8,511 bases of DNA from an uncultured Collinsella sp. (GCA_900551975.1 URYA01000062.1:1-8511), one strand, 5' to 3'; positions 1 to 5,357 are shown, counted from the stretch's first letter. Program-made: numbers and translations. Notes: generated from the letters alone by a model not told the origin.

Positions 1-262
1 TCTGCTGCGCGGCTCGATCGGCATTTTCGGGATGCTGTGTGTAGCGGCTATCTGCTTTGTGCCGTTCGTTCGAGCGGGAGCAAGCTATTTGTGCTACAAG
101 GCGGGGGCTGCCGTACTCTCGCCGCTGTGCTCGGACGGCATGAAGCGGTTCCTCGAAAACGTAGGCACCGGCTTTGGTCTGCTGCTCGGCATGCTGAGCA
201 CCTGCTGTATGATTTTATTCCTCGAACTCGTGTATATGGTGGCGATGGTGAAACCAATATGA
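1..262 (+). CDS. spoIIIAE: SpoIIIAE-like stage III sporulation membrane protein, C-terminal part (5' end outside window)
   Basis: The frame is open from base 2 and ends at the TGA at 260-262, giving 86 residues of a C-terminus. Seen: two hydrophobic segments, one around GIFGMLCVAAICFVPF and one around GFGLLLGMLSTCCMILFLEL. Between them is a YKAGAAVLSP stretch that matches my recollection of the conserved Y-K-x-A-A-A-x-x-x-P signature of the SpoIIIAE C-terminus, and the spacing of G-I-G, P, YK and the final FL also fits. Known: SpoIIIAE is a polytopic membrane component of the SpoIIIA-SpoIIQ channel between mother cell and forespore in Firmicutes, encoded in the spoIIIAA-AH operon. Inferred: earlier spoIIIA genes should lie upstream of the window. 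The stop overlaps the next ATG as ATGA, which indicates translational coupling and fits an AE-AF junction. Odd: the rest of the window suggests a Coriobacterium, a group not known for sporulation. A generic membrane protein is the alternative. Confidence 0.62.
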   Translation, partial: LLRGSIGIFGMLCVAAICFVPFVRAGASYLCYKAGAAVLSPLCSDGMKRFLENVGTGFGLLLGMLSTCCMILFLELVYMVAMVKPI

Positions 263-411
263 CTGAATTACTGCAAACGATATTACTGCGCGTGACGATC
301 GCGGGAGCCGTGTCCGCGATGGCGCTCAAACTGGCGTCTGCAGGTCTCGATGATCTTTGCTACCGACTTGGGTGCCGTCGCGGGAACAAGGGCGAGATAG
401 CCCTCAAATAG
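259..411 (+). pseudogene. Short coupled frame after spoIIIAE, probable truncated spoIIIAF remnant
   Basis: This 50-residue frame starts at the ATG that overlaps the spoIIIAE stop. Its first 29 residues or so (MTELLQTILLRVTIAGAVSA, then MALKLASAG) form one hydrophobic helix, as expected for the N-terminus of SpoIIIAF, which begins with a membrane segment. From about base 346 the translation becomes polar and basic and ends at 409-411, whereas SpoIIIAF proteins are usually about 150-200 residues long. No other forward frame after 346 resumes a membrane-like sequence. The minus-strand gene at 283-993 covers almost all of this region. Inference: spoIIIAF was cut at about position 346 and foreign or rearranged DNA follows. 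Alternatives are a genuine micro-protein coupled to spoIIIAE or an unrelated frame. The assignment rests on position and hydrophobicity more than on residue identity. Confidence 0.35.
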
Positions 412-993
412 CTCGTTGATGCTCAGGAGGCACAGCAGGTCGATCAGCGTCCTTATGGCTGCTCCCTCGGCAGAAAAGTGCGCGGTCATGCGGTTATATC
501 GGTTGCGGTCGACGATGGCCGCATGGGGTCTTGGAGTTTTCTGCCCCGTGGTCCCGGGCTTTTGCCGCGCCTGTGTATTGAGCTCGACGTTGCAGCGCTT
601 GAGGCCGTCCAACGGAAGGAACAGTGCGGTGCGCAGGGTGTTCCGCTTGCTTTCGAGTTCATGACGCTCGTCGGGTTCCCATTCGAGCTTGAGTTTCGTG
701 TCGAGTGCCGTAAGCATATGGGCTAGGCAGCCTACGGTAAGAACGTACGAATCGTTGCCGCGTTTTGGGGCATAGGGGTCTGTCAGCTTGCGAATGTCGG
801 GGTCGCCCATGATCTTTGTGCAGCGCTTCAGCAGTTGAGGGTGGTCGGCCAAGATCGTCGCGAGCGGTAGCGACGCGTAGTTCTTGATGGTCGCGGCGGC
901 AAAGGCGGCGTCATATTCGTTTGCATATGCTCGCTCAATGCGGGCATCCAGAATGCTTTTCTTATCGCCGTCTTCAGCGTGGTGGTTTGTCAT
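283..993 (-). CDS. Hypothetical protein of unknown function, 236 aa
   Basis: I do not recognise this family. The start chosen is the ATG at 993, preceded on the minus strand by GGAGAAG with good spacing. An in-frame ATG at 1149 would add 52 residues but has no ribosome binding site and crosses a His-rich repeat. The product begins MTNHHAEDGDKK and has no signal peptide or membrane segment. It appears mostly alpha-helical in two blocks: roughly residues 10-125 (including LPLATILADHPQLLKRC) and roughly 165-215 (IRTLIDLLCLLSINELFEGY). A polar linker rich in Q, T, P and K joins them. The last 17-20 residues are Arg/His-rich low complexity encoded antisense to the spoIIIAF-like remnant, so the C-terminal tail may have arisen by read-through into older DNA. 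The gene is convergent with spoIIIAE and the TAA lies inside the remnant. It stands alone with a long leader. No function is proposed. Confidence 0.6.
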   Translation of the reverse strand: MTNHHAEDGDKKSILDARIERAYANEYDAAFAAATIKNYASLPLATILADHPQLLKRCTKIMGDPDIRKLTDPYAPKRGNDSYVLTVGCLAHMLTALDTKLKLEWEPDERHELESKRNTLRTALFLPLDGLKRCNVELNTQARQKPGTTGQKTPRPHAAIVDRNRYNRMTAHFSAEGAAIRTLIDLLCLLSINELFEGYLALVPATAPKSVAKIIETCRRQFERHRGHGSRDRHAQ

Positions 994-1006
994 AGCTTCT
1001 CCAATC

Positions 1007-1076
1007 GGTTGATGTTCGTGCTGTTTGTTGATGTGTTGGTTGTCGTGAGTGATGTGCTTGCCGTGGGTGATGTGCT
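1007..1076 (-). repeat. Degenerate direct repeats in the leader of the hypothetical gene
   Basis: Two 15-base copies, CGTGAGTGATGTGCT at 1044-1058 and CGTGGGTGATGTGCT at 1062-1076, differ at one base and sit 18 bases apart. Two weaker relatives containing TTGATGT lie at about 1007-1022 and 1027-1037. On the minus strand the region is A/C-rich and poor in G, so it should be unstructured. It lies directly upstream of the GGAGAAG ribosome binding site of the gene starting at 993. Read in that gene's frame it would encode a His-Ile-Thr/Asn repeat (HITHGKHITHD), but the absence of a ribosome binding site at the upstream ATG argues for untranslated leader. Confidence 0.55.
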
Positions 1077-1399
1077 GTCGTTGGGGTGCTATGCGGTTTT
1101 CAATGAGCCCGTGAGGCAGTTGCTGCAGAGGCGGGATGGAACGGCCCATGCAAGGCGGAAGGCATCGTGCTCAAAATCGAGACAGCAATGCCCTGGGTGC
1201 CTCACATGTGGCAGTTACCTCATTAAGTTGTCATTGCGTTTGGGGCTGTACTTTGCCGATCTTCTTTCTCTTACACGCTAAAAACTGAAACTTCATATGC
1301 TCGATCTACTTAAAACCGCAACGGCGGTCTTTTATCAACTTATATGTCGGAACGTGTCTTTGCAAGTACTTTTTTGCGTTTGTTTCAAATGGGGTGGTT

Positions 1400-1427
1400 T
1401 TGCAACCGTCACGCGCCACGCTATACG
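1400..1427 (+). promoter_or_regulatory. Possible promoter for a short transcript ending at the 1517-1550 hairpin
   Basis: TTGCAA (1400-1405) and TATACG (1422-1427) are separated by 16 bases, each matching four of six consensus positions. Initiation near 1434 would give a transcript of about 120 nt ending at the strong hairpin downstream, with no convincing reading frame in it. This is a weak match, reported only because the hairpin otherwise terminates nothing recognisable. Confidence 0.22.
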
Positions 1428-1516
1428 AACGTGCCCCGGCTCGGATAAGATGGTGCGATCGAGTTCTACCGCGCTCACCGCAAGTAGTCTTTGTTGCTGA
1501 GATAGGTCATGGCCGA

Positions 1517-1550
1517 AAGGGGCCCGTATCCGTTGGGATACGGGCCCCTT
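1517..1550 (+). terminator. Strong hairpin, probable intrinsic terminator with no recognised upstream gene
   Basis: A perfect 15-bp stem, AAGGGGCCCGTATCC against GGATACGGGCCCCTT, closes a GTTG tetraloop. The plus-strand tail is GCTATTTG, a modest U-rich run. The minus-strand tail (TTCGGCC) is not U-rich, so plus orientation is preferred. The nearest recognised plus-strand gene upstream is spoIIIAE, more than 1.2 kb away, so it either ends an unrecognised small transcript or insulates the aldolase gene downstream. Confidence 0.65.
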
Positions 1551-1707
1551 GCTATTTGAATGGGCATGAGGGTGTATTGAGGGGGGTGCCTGGCTGTCGG
1601 CATCCGCATGCGGCGCCATTTGCTGTCCGTAAATATACTTCTACGGCTAATTTCATACCACTTGCCGGAATGCGGACGCTGTCCTTGCATGTCGGGCGTA
1701 GATTGAA

Positions 1708-1731
1708 CGTGGTTTTTCGCGTGAAACCACG
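1708..1731 (+). promoter_or_regulatory. Hairpin or inverted repeat just upstream of the DeoC-like gene
   Basis: CGTGGTTT (1708-1715) and AAACCACG (1724-1731) form a perfect 8-bp inverted repeat around an 8-base centre, ending 34 bases before the start codon. No U-tract follows, so it is not a terminator. It could be an operator for a regulator dimer or a leader hairpin. No convincing promoter could be paired with it. Confidence 0.4.
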
Positions 1732-1765
1732 AATCGGTTGTCAGCCCTGAACAAGGAGGCCCAGC

Positions 1766-2440
1766 ATGACGCTTGCCAAACCCATCAATAAATACATCGA
1801 CTATATCGATGCCCCCGAGGACACGTTTGAGCAGTATGTTGAGAAGGCGCTAAAGTACAACTTTCGCTGCGTATTTGCGAACCTGCAGGAGTACGAGACG
1901 GGCCGCGCCATGCTCGAGGGCTCTGACATCATCCTTGCCGGCGCCATCGACTTTCCCCAGGGCACTATGACGCTTGAGGAGAAGCTTGCGAGGTTTGAGG
2001 AATACGCTGTGTGCGGCTTTACCGAGATTGACTACGTTTTGAATCAGGAGTCGGTCGAGAACCGCGATTTTGATGCCATCGAGCGCGAGATGACTGCCAT
2101 TGCTGATTTTTGTCGCGCGCATGGCATCACTGACAAGGTGATCGTCGAGATGTGCAAGCTGGACGGCGACGATGCCGCCAAGCGTCGCGTCTGTGAGATT
2201 GCGCTGGAGGCTAAGCCGGGATTCCTTAAGACATCGACTGGCAGAAGCTTTGGCGGCGCTATGCTCGAAGACGTGCGGCTGATGCACGAGGTGCTCGGCG
2301 ATGCCGTGGCAATCAAGGCGGCGGGCGGTATCCATAATTACGAAGAGGCTTGTGCATTCATCGAGGCCGGCGCCAGCGCGTTGGGTGCATCGGCGGGCAT
2401 CGCGATCGTCGAGGGTGCACCGACGGAGGAGCGTCGCTAG
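1766..2440 (+). CDS. DeoC/LacD-family aldolase, divergent deoxyribose-phosphate aldolase-like, 224 aa
   Basis: This is a class I, Schiff-base aldolase of the DeoC type, predicted cytoplasmic TIM barrel. DeoC cleaves 2-deoxyribose 5-phosphate to acetaldehyde and glyceraldehyde 3-phosphate. Seen: the Schiff-base lysine motif FLKTSTG with Lys155, the second active-site lysine in IKAAGGI (Lys184), the active-site aspartate in TEIDYV (Asp89), the phosphate-binding GASAG at 207-211, and a DFPQGT stretch at 62-67 in place of the usual GFPxGA. The start is fixed by AGGAGG six bases upstream. Odd: the N-terminus begins KPINKYIDYIDAPED, without the D-H-T-L-L motif, and the VCVNP-type strand is replaced by CVFANLQE, so the substrate may not be deoxyribose phosphate. 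Length matches bacterial DeoC (about 220). It heads a row of sugar-phosphate genes. Family assignment is firm; the specific reaction is not. Confidence 0.85.
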   Translation: MTLAKPINKYIDYIDAPEDTFEQYVEKALKYNFRCVFANLQEYETGRAMLEGSDIILAGAIDFPQGTMTLEEKLARFEEYAVCGFTEIDYVLNQESVENRDFDAIEREMTAIADFCRAHGITDKVIVEMCKLDGDDAAKRRVCEIALEAKPGFLKTSTGRSFGGAMLEDVRLMHEVLGDAVAIKAAGGIHNYEEACAFIEAGASALGASAGIAIVEGAPTEERR

Positions 2441-2589
2441 CAGACGTATTTGACCTGAGCGATAAAGCTTCACGACCACGCACCGTTCATGTTTGGGACA
2501 ATATGACATTTTTCCCGTTGCAGACAGAGTCGCCGTGGGTGTTCTGTATGATGGCTCAGACAAGGTTGTTCAATGACGGGGAGGCATAT

Positions 2590-3432
2590 ATGGCTATCAA
2601 AGCCATCGCAATGGATATCGACGGTACGCTCACCAACGACCAAAAGGTCATCAGCCCGCGTACGCGCGAGAAGCTGCTCGCGGCGCAGGAGTCGGGCATT
2701 AAGCTCATCTTGGCTTCGGGCCGTCCCGCATGGGGACTGCACGCCTTGGCGCAGGAGCTCGACCTTCAAAACCATGACGGTCTGCTAGTTGCCTTTAATG
2801 GTGCGCATGTGGTCGACGCTCAGACCGATGAGGTCCTTTTTGACCAGGCCATGCCGGCTGACGAGCTGCACCGTCTGATTGATCATCTGCGCAATTTCGA
2901 CGTGATCCCTATGATTTCGCTCGGTCGCGATCTGCATGTCGAGGATTCGTATCGCTGCATGATTACGCTGCCGGATGGCTCGCAGAAAAACATCGTCAAA
3001 TACGAGCGCGATGCGTGCGACCTTAAGATCCGCGAGGTCGAGAGCTTGCATGAGGTCGCGGACGCTTATCCCGTGGACAAGCTGCTGACGGCGGGCGATC
3101 CGGCCTACCTGCAGGCGCATTACGAGGAGATGTATGCGCCCTTTACCCAGACGCTTTCGGGCATGTTTACGGCCGACTGGTACTTTGAGTACACGGCGCC
3201 TGGTATCGACAAGGCCCGCGCGCTCGAGGGCGCCCTGCCCAAGCTCGGTATCGATGCCAGCGAGGTCGTATCGTTTGGTGACGGCCAGAACGACAAGTCC
3301 ATGATTGAGTGGGCCGGCACCGGTGTTGCCATGGGCAACGCGGTCGATGAGGTTAAGGCGGTAGCCCAGATGGTGACCGCCAATAACAACGAAGACGGTA
3401 TTGCGGTGGCGTTGGATAAGCTGCTGGGTTAG
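2590..3432 (+). CDS. Cof-type HAD-IIB family phosphatase, 280 aa
   Basis: HAD-superfamily hydrolase of the Cof/YbiV type, which dephosphorylates sugar phosphates and related small metabolites in the cytoplasm through a phospho-aspartyl intermediate. Seen: motif I AMDIDGTLT with nucleophile Asp9 and acid/base Asp11; motif II LASGRP with Ser43; a large cap region (about residues 85-195) between motif II and the second half of the core, typical of the C2B cap; motif III lysine in GIDKARAL (Lys208); motif IV SFGDGQNDKSMIEWAG with Asp231 and Asp235; and the typical terminal VAMGNAVDEVKAVA. The ATG at 2590 is chosen because GGGGAGG ends five bases upstream and the protein then starts directly at the first core strand; the frame is open further upstream but that part is not protein-like. 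It lies 149 bases after the aldolase gene with no terminator between, and is followed by a hairpin. Substrate cannot be told from sequence. Confidence 0.9.
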   Translation: MAIKAIAMDIDGTLTNDQKVISPRTREKLLAAQESGIKLILASGRPAWGLHALAQELDLQNHDGLLVAFNGAHVVDAQTDEVLFDQAMPADELHRLIDHLRNFDVIPMISLGRDLHVEDSYRCMITLPDGSQKNIVKYERDACDLKIREVESLHEVADAYPVDKLLTAGDPAYLQAHYEEMYAPFTQTLSGMFTADWYFEYTAPGIDKARALEGALPKLGIDASEVVSFGDGQNDKSMIEWAGTGVAMGNAVDEVKAVAQMVTANNNEDGIAVALDKLLG

Positions 3433-3454
3433 AATCGCCGATAATGCATGGTTC

Positions 3455-3480
3455 GGGCGCCTGCTTACAGGCGTCCTTTT
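3455..3480 (+). terminator. Intrinsic terminator-like hairpin between the two HAD genes
   Basis: GGGCGCCTG (3455-3463) and CAGGCGTCC (3468-3476) form a 9-bp stem with one G-U pair and a CTTA loop, followed by TTTTGTT. It begins 22 bases after the stop of the Cof-type gene and ends only 19 bases before the next start codon, so the downstream ribosome binding site directly follows the U-tract. Confidence 0.75.
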
Positions 3481-3495
3481 GTTAGGGAGGGTGCC

Positions 3496-4155
3496 GTGTC
3501 CGCATTTCCGTTCGACGCCGTTATCTTTGACATGGACGGTGTCATTGTCGATACCGAGTATTACTACCTGGGCGAGACTGCCGCGTTTGCCAAGGAGCTT
3601 GGGTTGAACCTGACTCAAGAGGAGTTGAATGGGCAGGTCGGTACCTCGCATCAGTTCTTCCTGCATATGCTGGTCGATTGGTTTGAGCGCGCCGGTAAGG
3701 GGCATTTCACTGGGGAGGAAGCGTTGGCCCGTTGGGACGAATGGGCCCATAAGCGTCCGCGCGACTATCAGGCTTTGATTAACCCAGGCGCCGTGGATAC
3801 GATTCGAGAGCTGCCGCGCCGCGGCGTTCGCGTGGCGCTTGCCAGCTCGTCTCCCATGGATAGCATCGAAGAAGTGCTCAACGCATGCGGGCTGTCGGAT
3901 GCCTTTGAGTATGTGGTGAGCGGCGAGCAGTTTAAGGAGAGCAAGCCCGAGCCCGACATCTACCTGCATGCGCTGGACCTGCTGGGGCTGCCCGCGAATC
4001 GCTGCTGCTGCGTTGAGGATTCGGTGCCTGGCATCACCGCCGGCAAGCGAGCCGGCCTGACAGTCGTTGCCAAGCGCGAGGAGCGCTTTGGCTTTAGCCA
4101 GGATGCCGCGGACAAGATTATCGACCAGCTGCCGGAGCTACTGGAACTCGCGTAG
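3496..4155 (+). CDS. HAD-superfamily hydrolase, beta-phosphoglucomutase-like (HAD-IA), 219 aa
   Basis: Cytoplasmic HAD enzyme with a small helical cap, the group that contains beta-phosphoglucomutase, sugar phosphatases such as YniC, and phosphonatase. Seen: motif I VIFDMDGVIVDTE with Asp12 and Asp14; helical cap about residues 20-90; motif II ALASSSP with Ser117; motif III KESKPEPDIY with Lys150; motif IV CVEDSVPGITAGKRAG with Glu174-Asp175. The SSSP and EDSxxGIxA patterns are usual for the beta-PGM branch, but phosphatases of the same branch share them, so mutase against phosphatase activity is open. The start is a GTG at 3496, chosen because AGGGAGG ends five bases upstream and the protein then begins just before the first core strand; an in-frame ATG at 3448 would translate the terminator hairpin. 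The next gene follows after 59 bases. Confidence 0.88.
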   Translation: MSAFPFDAVIFDMDGVIVDTEYYYLGETAAFAKELGLNLTQEELNGQVGTSHQFFLHMLVDWFERAGKGHFTGEEALARWDEWAHKRPRDYQALINPGAVDTIRELPRRGVRVALASSSPMDSIEEVLNACGLSDAFEYVVSGEQFKESKPEPDIYLHALDLLGLPANRCCCVEDSVPGITAGKRAGLTVVAKREERFGFSQDAADKIIDQLPELLELA

Positions 4156-4214
4156 ATCCTGGGCGGTACTGCTGTCACAACAGTGGTTCCGTTGGCATAA
4201 GAGAGGGGCGCGCT

Positions 4215-5078
4215 ATGGCATTTAACGTGAGCGCACTGGGGTTTGGCGACAACGTCGTCGACCGCTACGAGCGTATTCGCACGATGTATCCGGGTGGCAA
4301 TGCGGTGAACTTTGCCGTGTATGCCAAGAAATGCGGAGCCGCGCGCTCCGCGTATATGGGCATCTTTGGTAATGACGCTGCTGCCGAGCACGTGATTGCG
4401 AGTCTTGAAGATGAGGACGTTGAACTAGCCAAATGCAAGCAGCTCATCGGTGAGAATGGTGCTGCGCGCGTGACCGTCGTTAACGGCGACCGTGTTTTCC
4501 TTGGCTCCAATGAGGGTGGCATCCGTGGTGATGCTCGCTATGTGCTCGATCGCTTTGACCTTGCGTACATGAAGCAGTTCGACGTAGTCCACTCGGGCAA
4601 CTATTGCTTTACCGAGCGCGAACTTCCCAAGTTGAAGGCCGCGGGCGTCACGGTTTCGTTTGACTTCTCGGACGATTCGACCGACGAGTACTACGAGCAG
4701 ATTGCTCCCTACGTTGACTTCGCATTCTTTAGCGCGGCAGACGCCGCGAGCGAGGATGAGATTCGCGAGCGTCTGGCATGGGTGAAGAGCCTAGGTCCGC
4801 GTTTTGTATCGGCAACGGCTGGCGCTGAGGGCTGCATTGCCTATGATGGCGATCGTTATTACCGCCAACTGGCTAAACCGGTAACGGAAATGAAGGACAC
4901 CATGGGTGCGGGTGACTCGTTCCTGACTTCGTTCTTGATGTGCTATCTCGATTCTGTCAAGCGTGGCGAGGATGGCGCCGAGGCCATCGAGCGCGCACTC
5001 GACTTTGCGGCGGGGTTTGCTTCGACCGTATGCGGCATGGAAGGCTCTTGGGGCCATGGGGCGCCGATTTCCGAATAG
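4215..5078 (+). CDS. frlD: PfkB-family carbohydrate kinase, fructoselysine 6-kinase (FrlD)-like, 287 aa
   Basis: Ribokinase/PfkB-fold ATP-dependent sugar kinase. FrlD phosphorylates fructoselysine (an Amadori product) at O-6, after which FrlB splits it into glucose 6-phosphate and lysine. Seen: FrlD-like N-terminus GFGDNVVDRYE; PfkB signature 1 region with PGGNAVNFAVYAKKCG (about residues 26-41); mid-protein GDRVFLGSNEGG and FDVVHSGNY; the SFDFSDD segment near 148-154, as in FrlD; and signature 2 DTMGAGDSF with catalytic base Asp234. The DTMGAGDSF block and the DFSD segment recall E. coli FrlD closely; length is somewhat greater (E. coli about 261) because of a longer C-terminus. GAGAGGG sits seven bases before the ATG. 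Fourth gene of the plus-strand sugar-phosphate row. No frlB deglycase, permease or FrlR regulator is in the window, so a different glycated or keto-sugar substrate remains possible. Confidence 0.78.
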   Translation: MAFNVSALGFGDNVVDRYERIRTMYPGGNAVNFAVYAKKCGAARSAYMGIFGNDAAAEHVIASLEDEDVELAKCKQLIGENGAARVTVVNGDRVFLGSNEGGIRGDARYVLDRFDLAYMKQFDVVHSGNYCFTERELPKLKAAGVTVSFDFSDDSTDEYYEQIAPYVDFAFFSAADAASEDEIRERLAWVKSLGPRFVSATAGAEGCIAYDGDRYYRQLAKPVTEMKDTMGAGDSFLTSFLMCYLDSVKRGEDGAEAIERALDFAAGFASTVCGMEGSWGHGAPISE

Positions 5079-5084
5079 GCGAGC

Positions 5085-5120
5085 AGTCCCGGGGAGTCGA
5101 ATTGTCGCCTCCCCGGGACT
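5085..5120 (+). terminator. Strong hairpin after the FrlD-like gene
   Basis: AGTCCCGGGGAG (5085-5096) and CTCCCCGGGACT (5109-5120) make a perfect 12-bp GC-rich stem with a 12-base loop, starting six bases after the stop codon. No U-tract follows on either strand, so it is either a non-canonical terminator or a 3'-end stabilising stem. Confidence 0.55.
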
Positions 5121-5183
5121 CCATGGACAATAAATGCTAAATATGAGTACTGTCACTAATTTAGTAACAGCAAAATCGGCCCT

Positions 5184-5207
5184 TTGAGGCTCTGCTTGAG
5201 GTTCTGC
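5184..5207 (+). repeat. Tandem 12-bp repeat inside the palindromic element
   Basis: TTGAGGCTCTGC (5184-5195) is followed directly by TTGAGGTTCTGC (5196-5207), one difference in twelve. The pair lies inside the loop of the 7-bp stem AATCGGC/GCCGATT. Confidence 0.7.
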
Positions 5208-5251
5208 AGCCGATTAAAACCTGGTAAATATGGCTTTGCCCATGTTAAAGC

Positions 5252-5285
5252 GCCTTGATAATGAACGGTTGTTCATTATCAAGGC
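5252..5285. terminator. Perfect 15-bp hairpin inside the palindromic element, possible terminator
   Basis: GCCTTGATAATGAAC (5252-5266) and GTTCATTATCAAGGC (5271-5285) pair perfectly around a GGTT loop. On the plus strand the tail is ATTGTTTTGAC, a weak U-run; on the minus strand it is GCTTTAAC. Sitting between convergent genes, it could end the kinase transcript or, in reverse, the tatD transcript. The A/T-rich stem is unlike the GC-rich terminators elsewhere in the window, so its main role may belong to the element rather than the genes. Confidence 0.5.
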
Positions 5286-5357
5286 ATTGTTTTGACACAA
5301 TGTAATGTTACTAGCTTTGCAACAGTACTCATATTTGGCATTTTTTGCCCACCGGGG

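Larger units (their letters stand above)
994..1765. other. 772-base stretch without a convincing gene
   Basis: Several frames are open here on both strands, but none has a ribosome binding site, a family signature or protein-like composition, and some run straight through the strong hairpin at 1517-1550. What can be seen: an A/C-rich (minus strand) repeat-bearing leader at about 1007-1085 feeding the gene at 993; a possible minus-strand promoter with TTGATA at about 1331-1336 and TTTAAG about 18 bases further on; a small 5-bp hairpin ACCGC/GCGGT at 1315-1328; a possible plus-strand promoter at 1400-1427; the strong hairpin at 1517-1550; a TATACT hexamer at 1634-1639 without a matching -35; and a hairpin at 1708-1731 ahead of the aldolase gene. 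I found no tRNA, T-box or known riboswitch. An unrecognised small RNA or decayed gene is possible. Confidence 0.6.
5132..5343. repeat. Palindromic MITE-like element with 22-bp terminal inverted repeats
   Basis: The ends at 5132-5153 and 5322-5343 are inverted copies of each other, matching at 21 of 22 positions (core AAATATGAGTACTGT). Nine bases further in on each side is an inverted heptamer, AGTAACA at 5163-5169 and TGTTACT at 5306-5312, so the two arms are symmetric. The interior carries a stem AATCGGC/GCCGATT (5174-5180 and 5209-5215) enclosing two tandem 12-mers, and a perfect 15-bp hairpin at 5252-5285. No reading frame fits inside, and the sequence is more A/T-rich than the genes around it. 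It sits between two convergent genes. No target-site duplication is obvious. A miniature transposable element or other dispersed structured repeat is the best description; no matching transposase is in the window. Confidence 0.7.

Noticed and set aside
994..1149. N-terminal extension of the minus-strand unknown gene to the ATG at 1149
   Set aside because: No ribosome binding site precedes 1149, the added 52 residues are mostly repeat-derived, and the ATG at 993 has a good GGAG site.
1297..1500. Plus-strand open frame ending just before the 1517 hairpin
   Set aside because: Attractive position, but it lacks a ribosome binding site and its translation has no protein-like pattern.
2350..2589. 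Longer N-terminus for the Cof-type phosphatase
   Set aside because: It would overlap the aldolase gene in another frame; GGGGAGG before 2590 and the HAD motif I position fix the start.
3448..3495. Upstream ATG start for the beta-PGM-like protein
   Set aside because: Its added residues are encoded by the terminator hairpin, and the GTG at 3496 has an excellent AGGGAGG site.
4172..4201. Promoter CTGTCA / CATAAG ahead of the FrlD-like gene
   Set aside because: Initiation would fall at about 4208, after the ribosome binding site at 4201-4207, so it cannot drive normal translation of this gene.
5292..5320. TTGACA as a -35 element inside the palindromic element
   Set aside because: No TATAAT-like hexamer lies 16-18 bases downstream, and the transcript would run antisense into tatD.
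5132..5343. CRISPR array or phage attachment site
   Set aside because: The repeats are inverted rather than regularly spaced direct copies, there are no spacers, and no integrase or cas gene is in the window.
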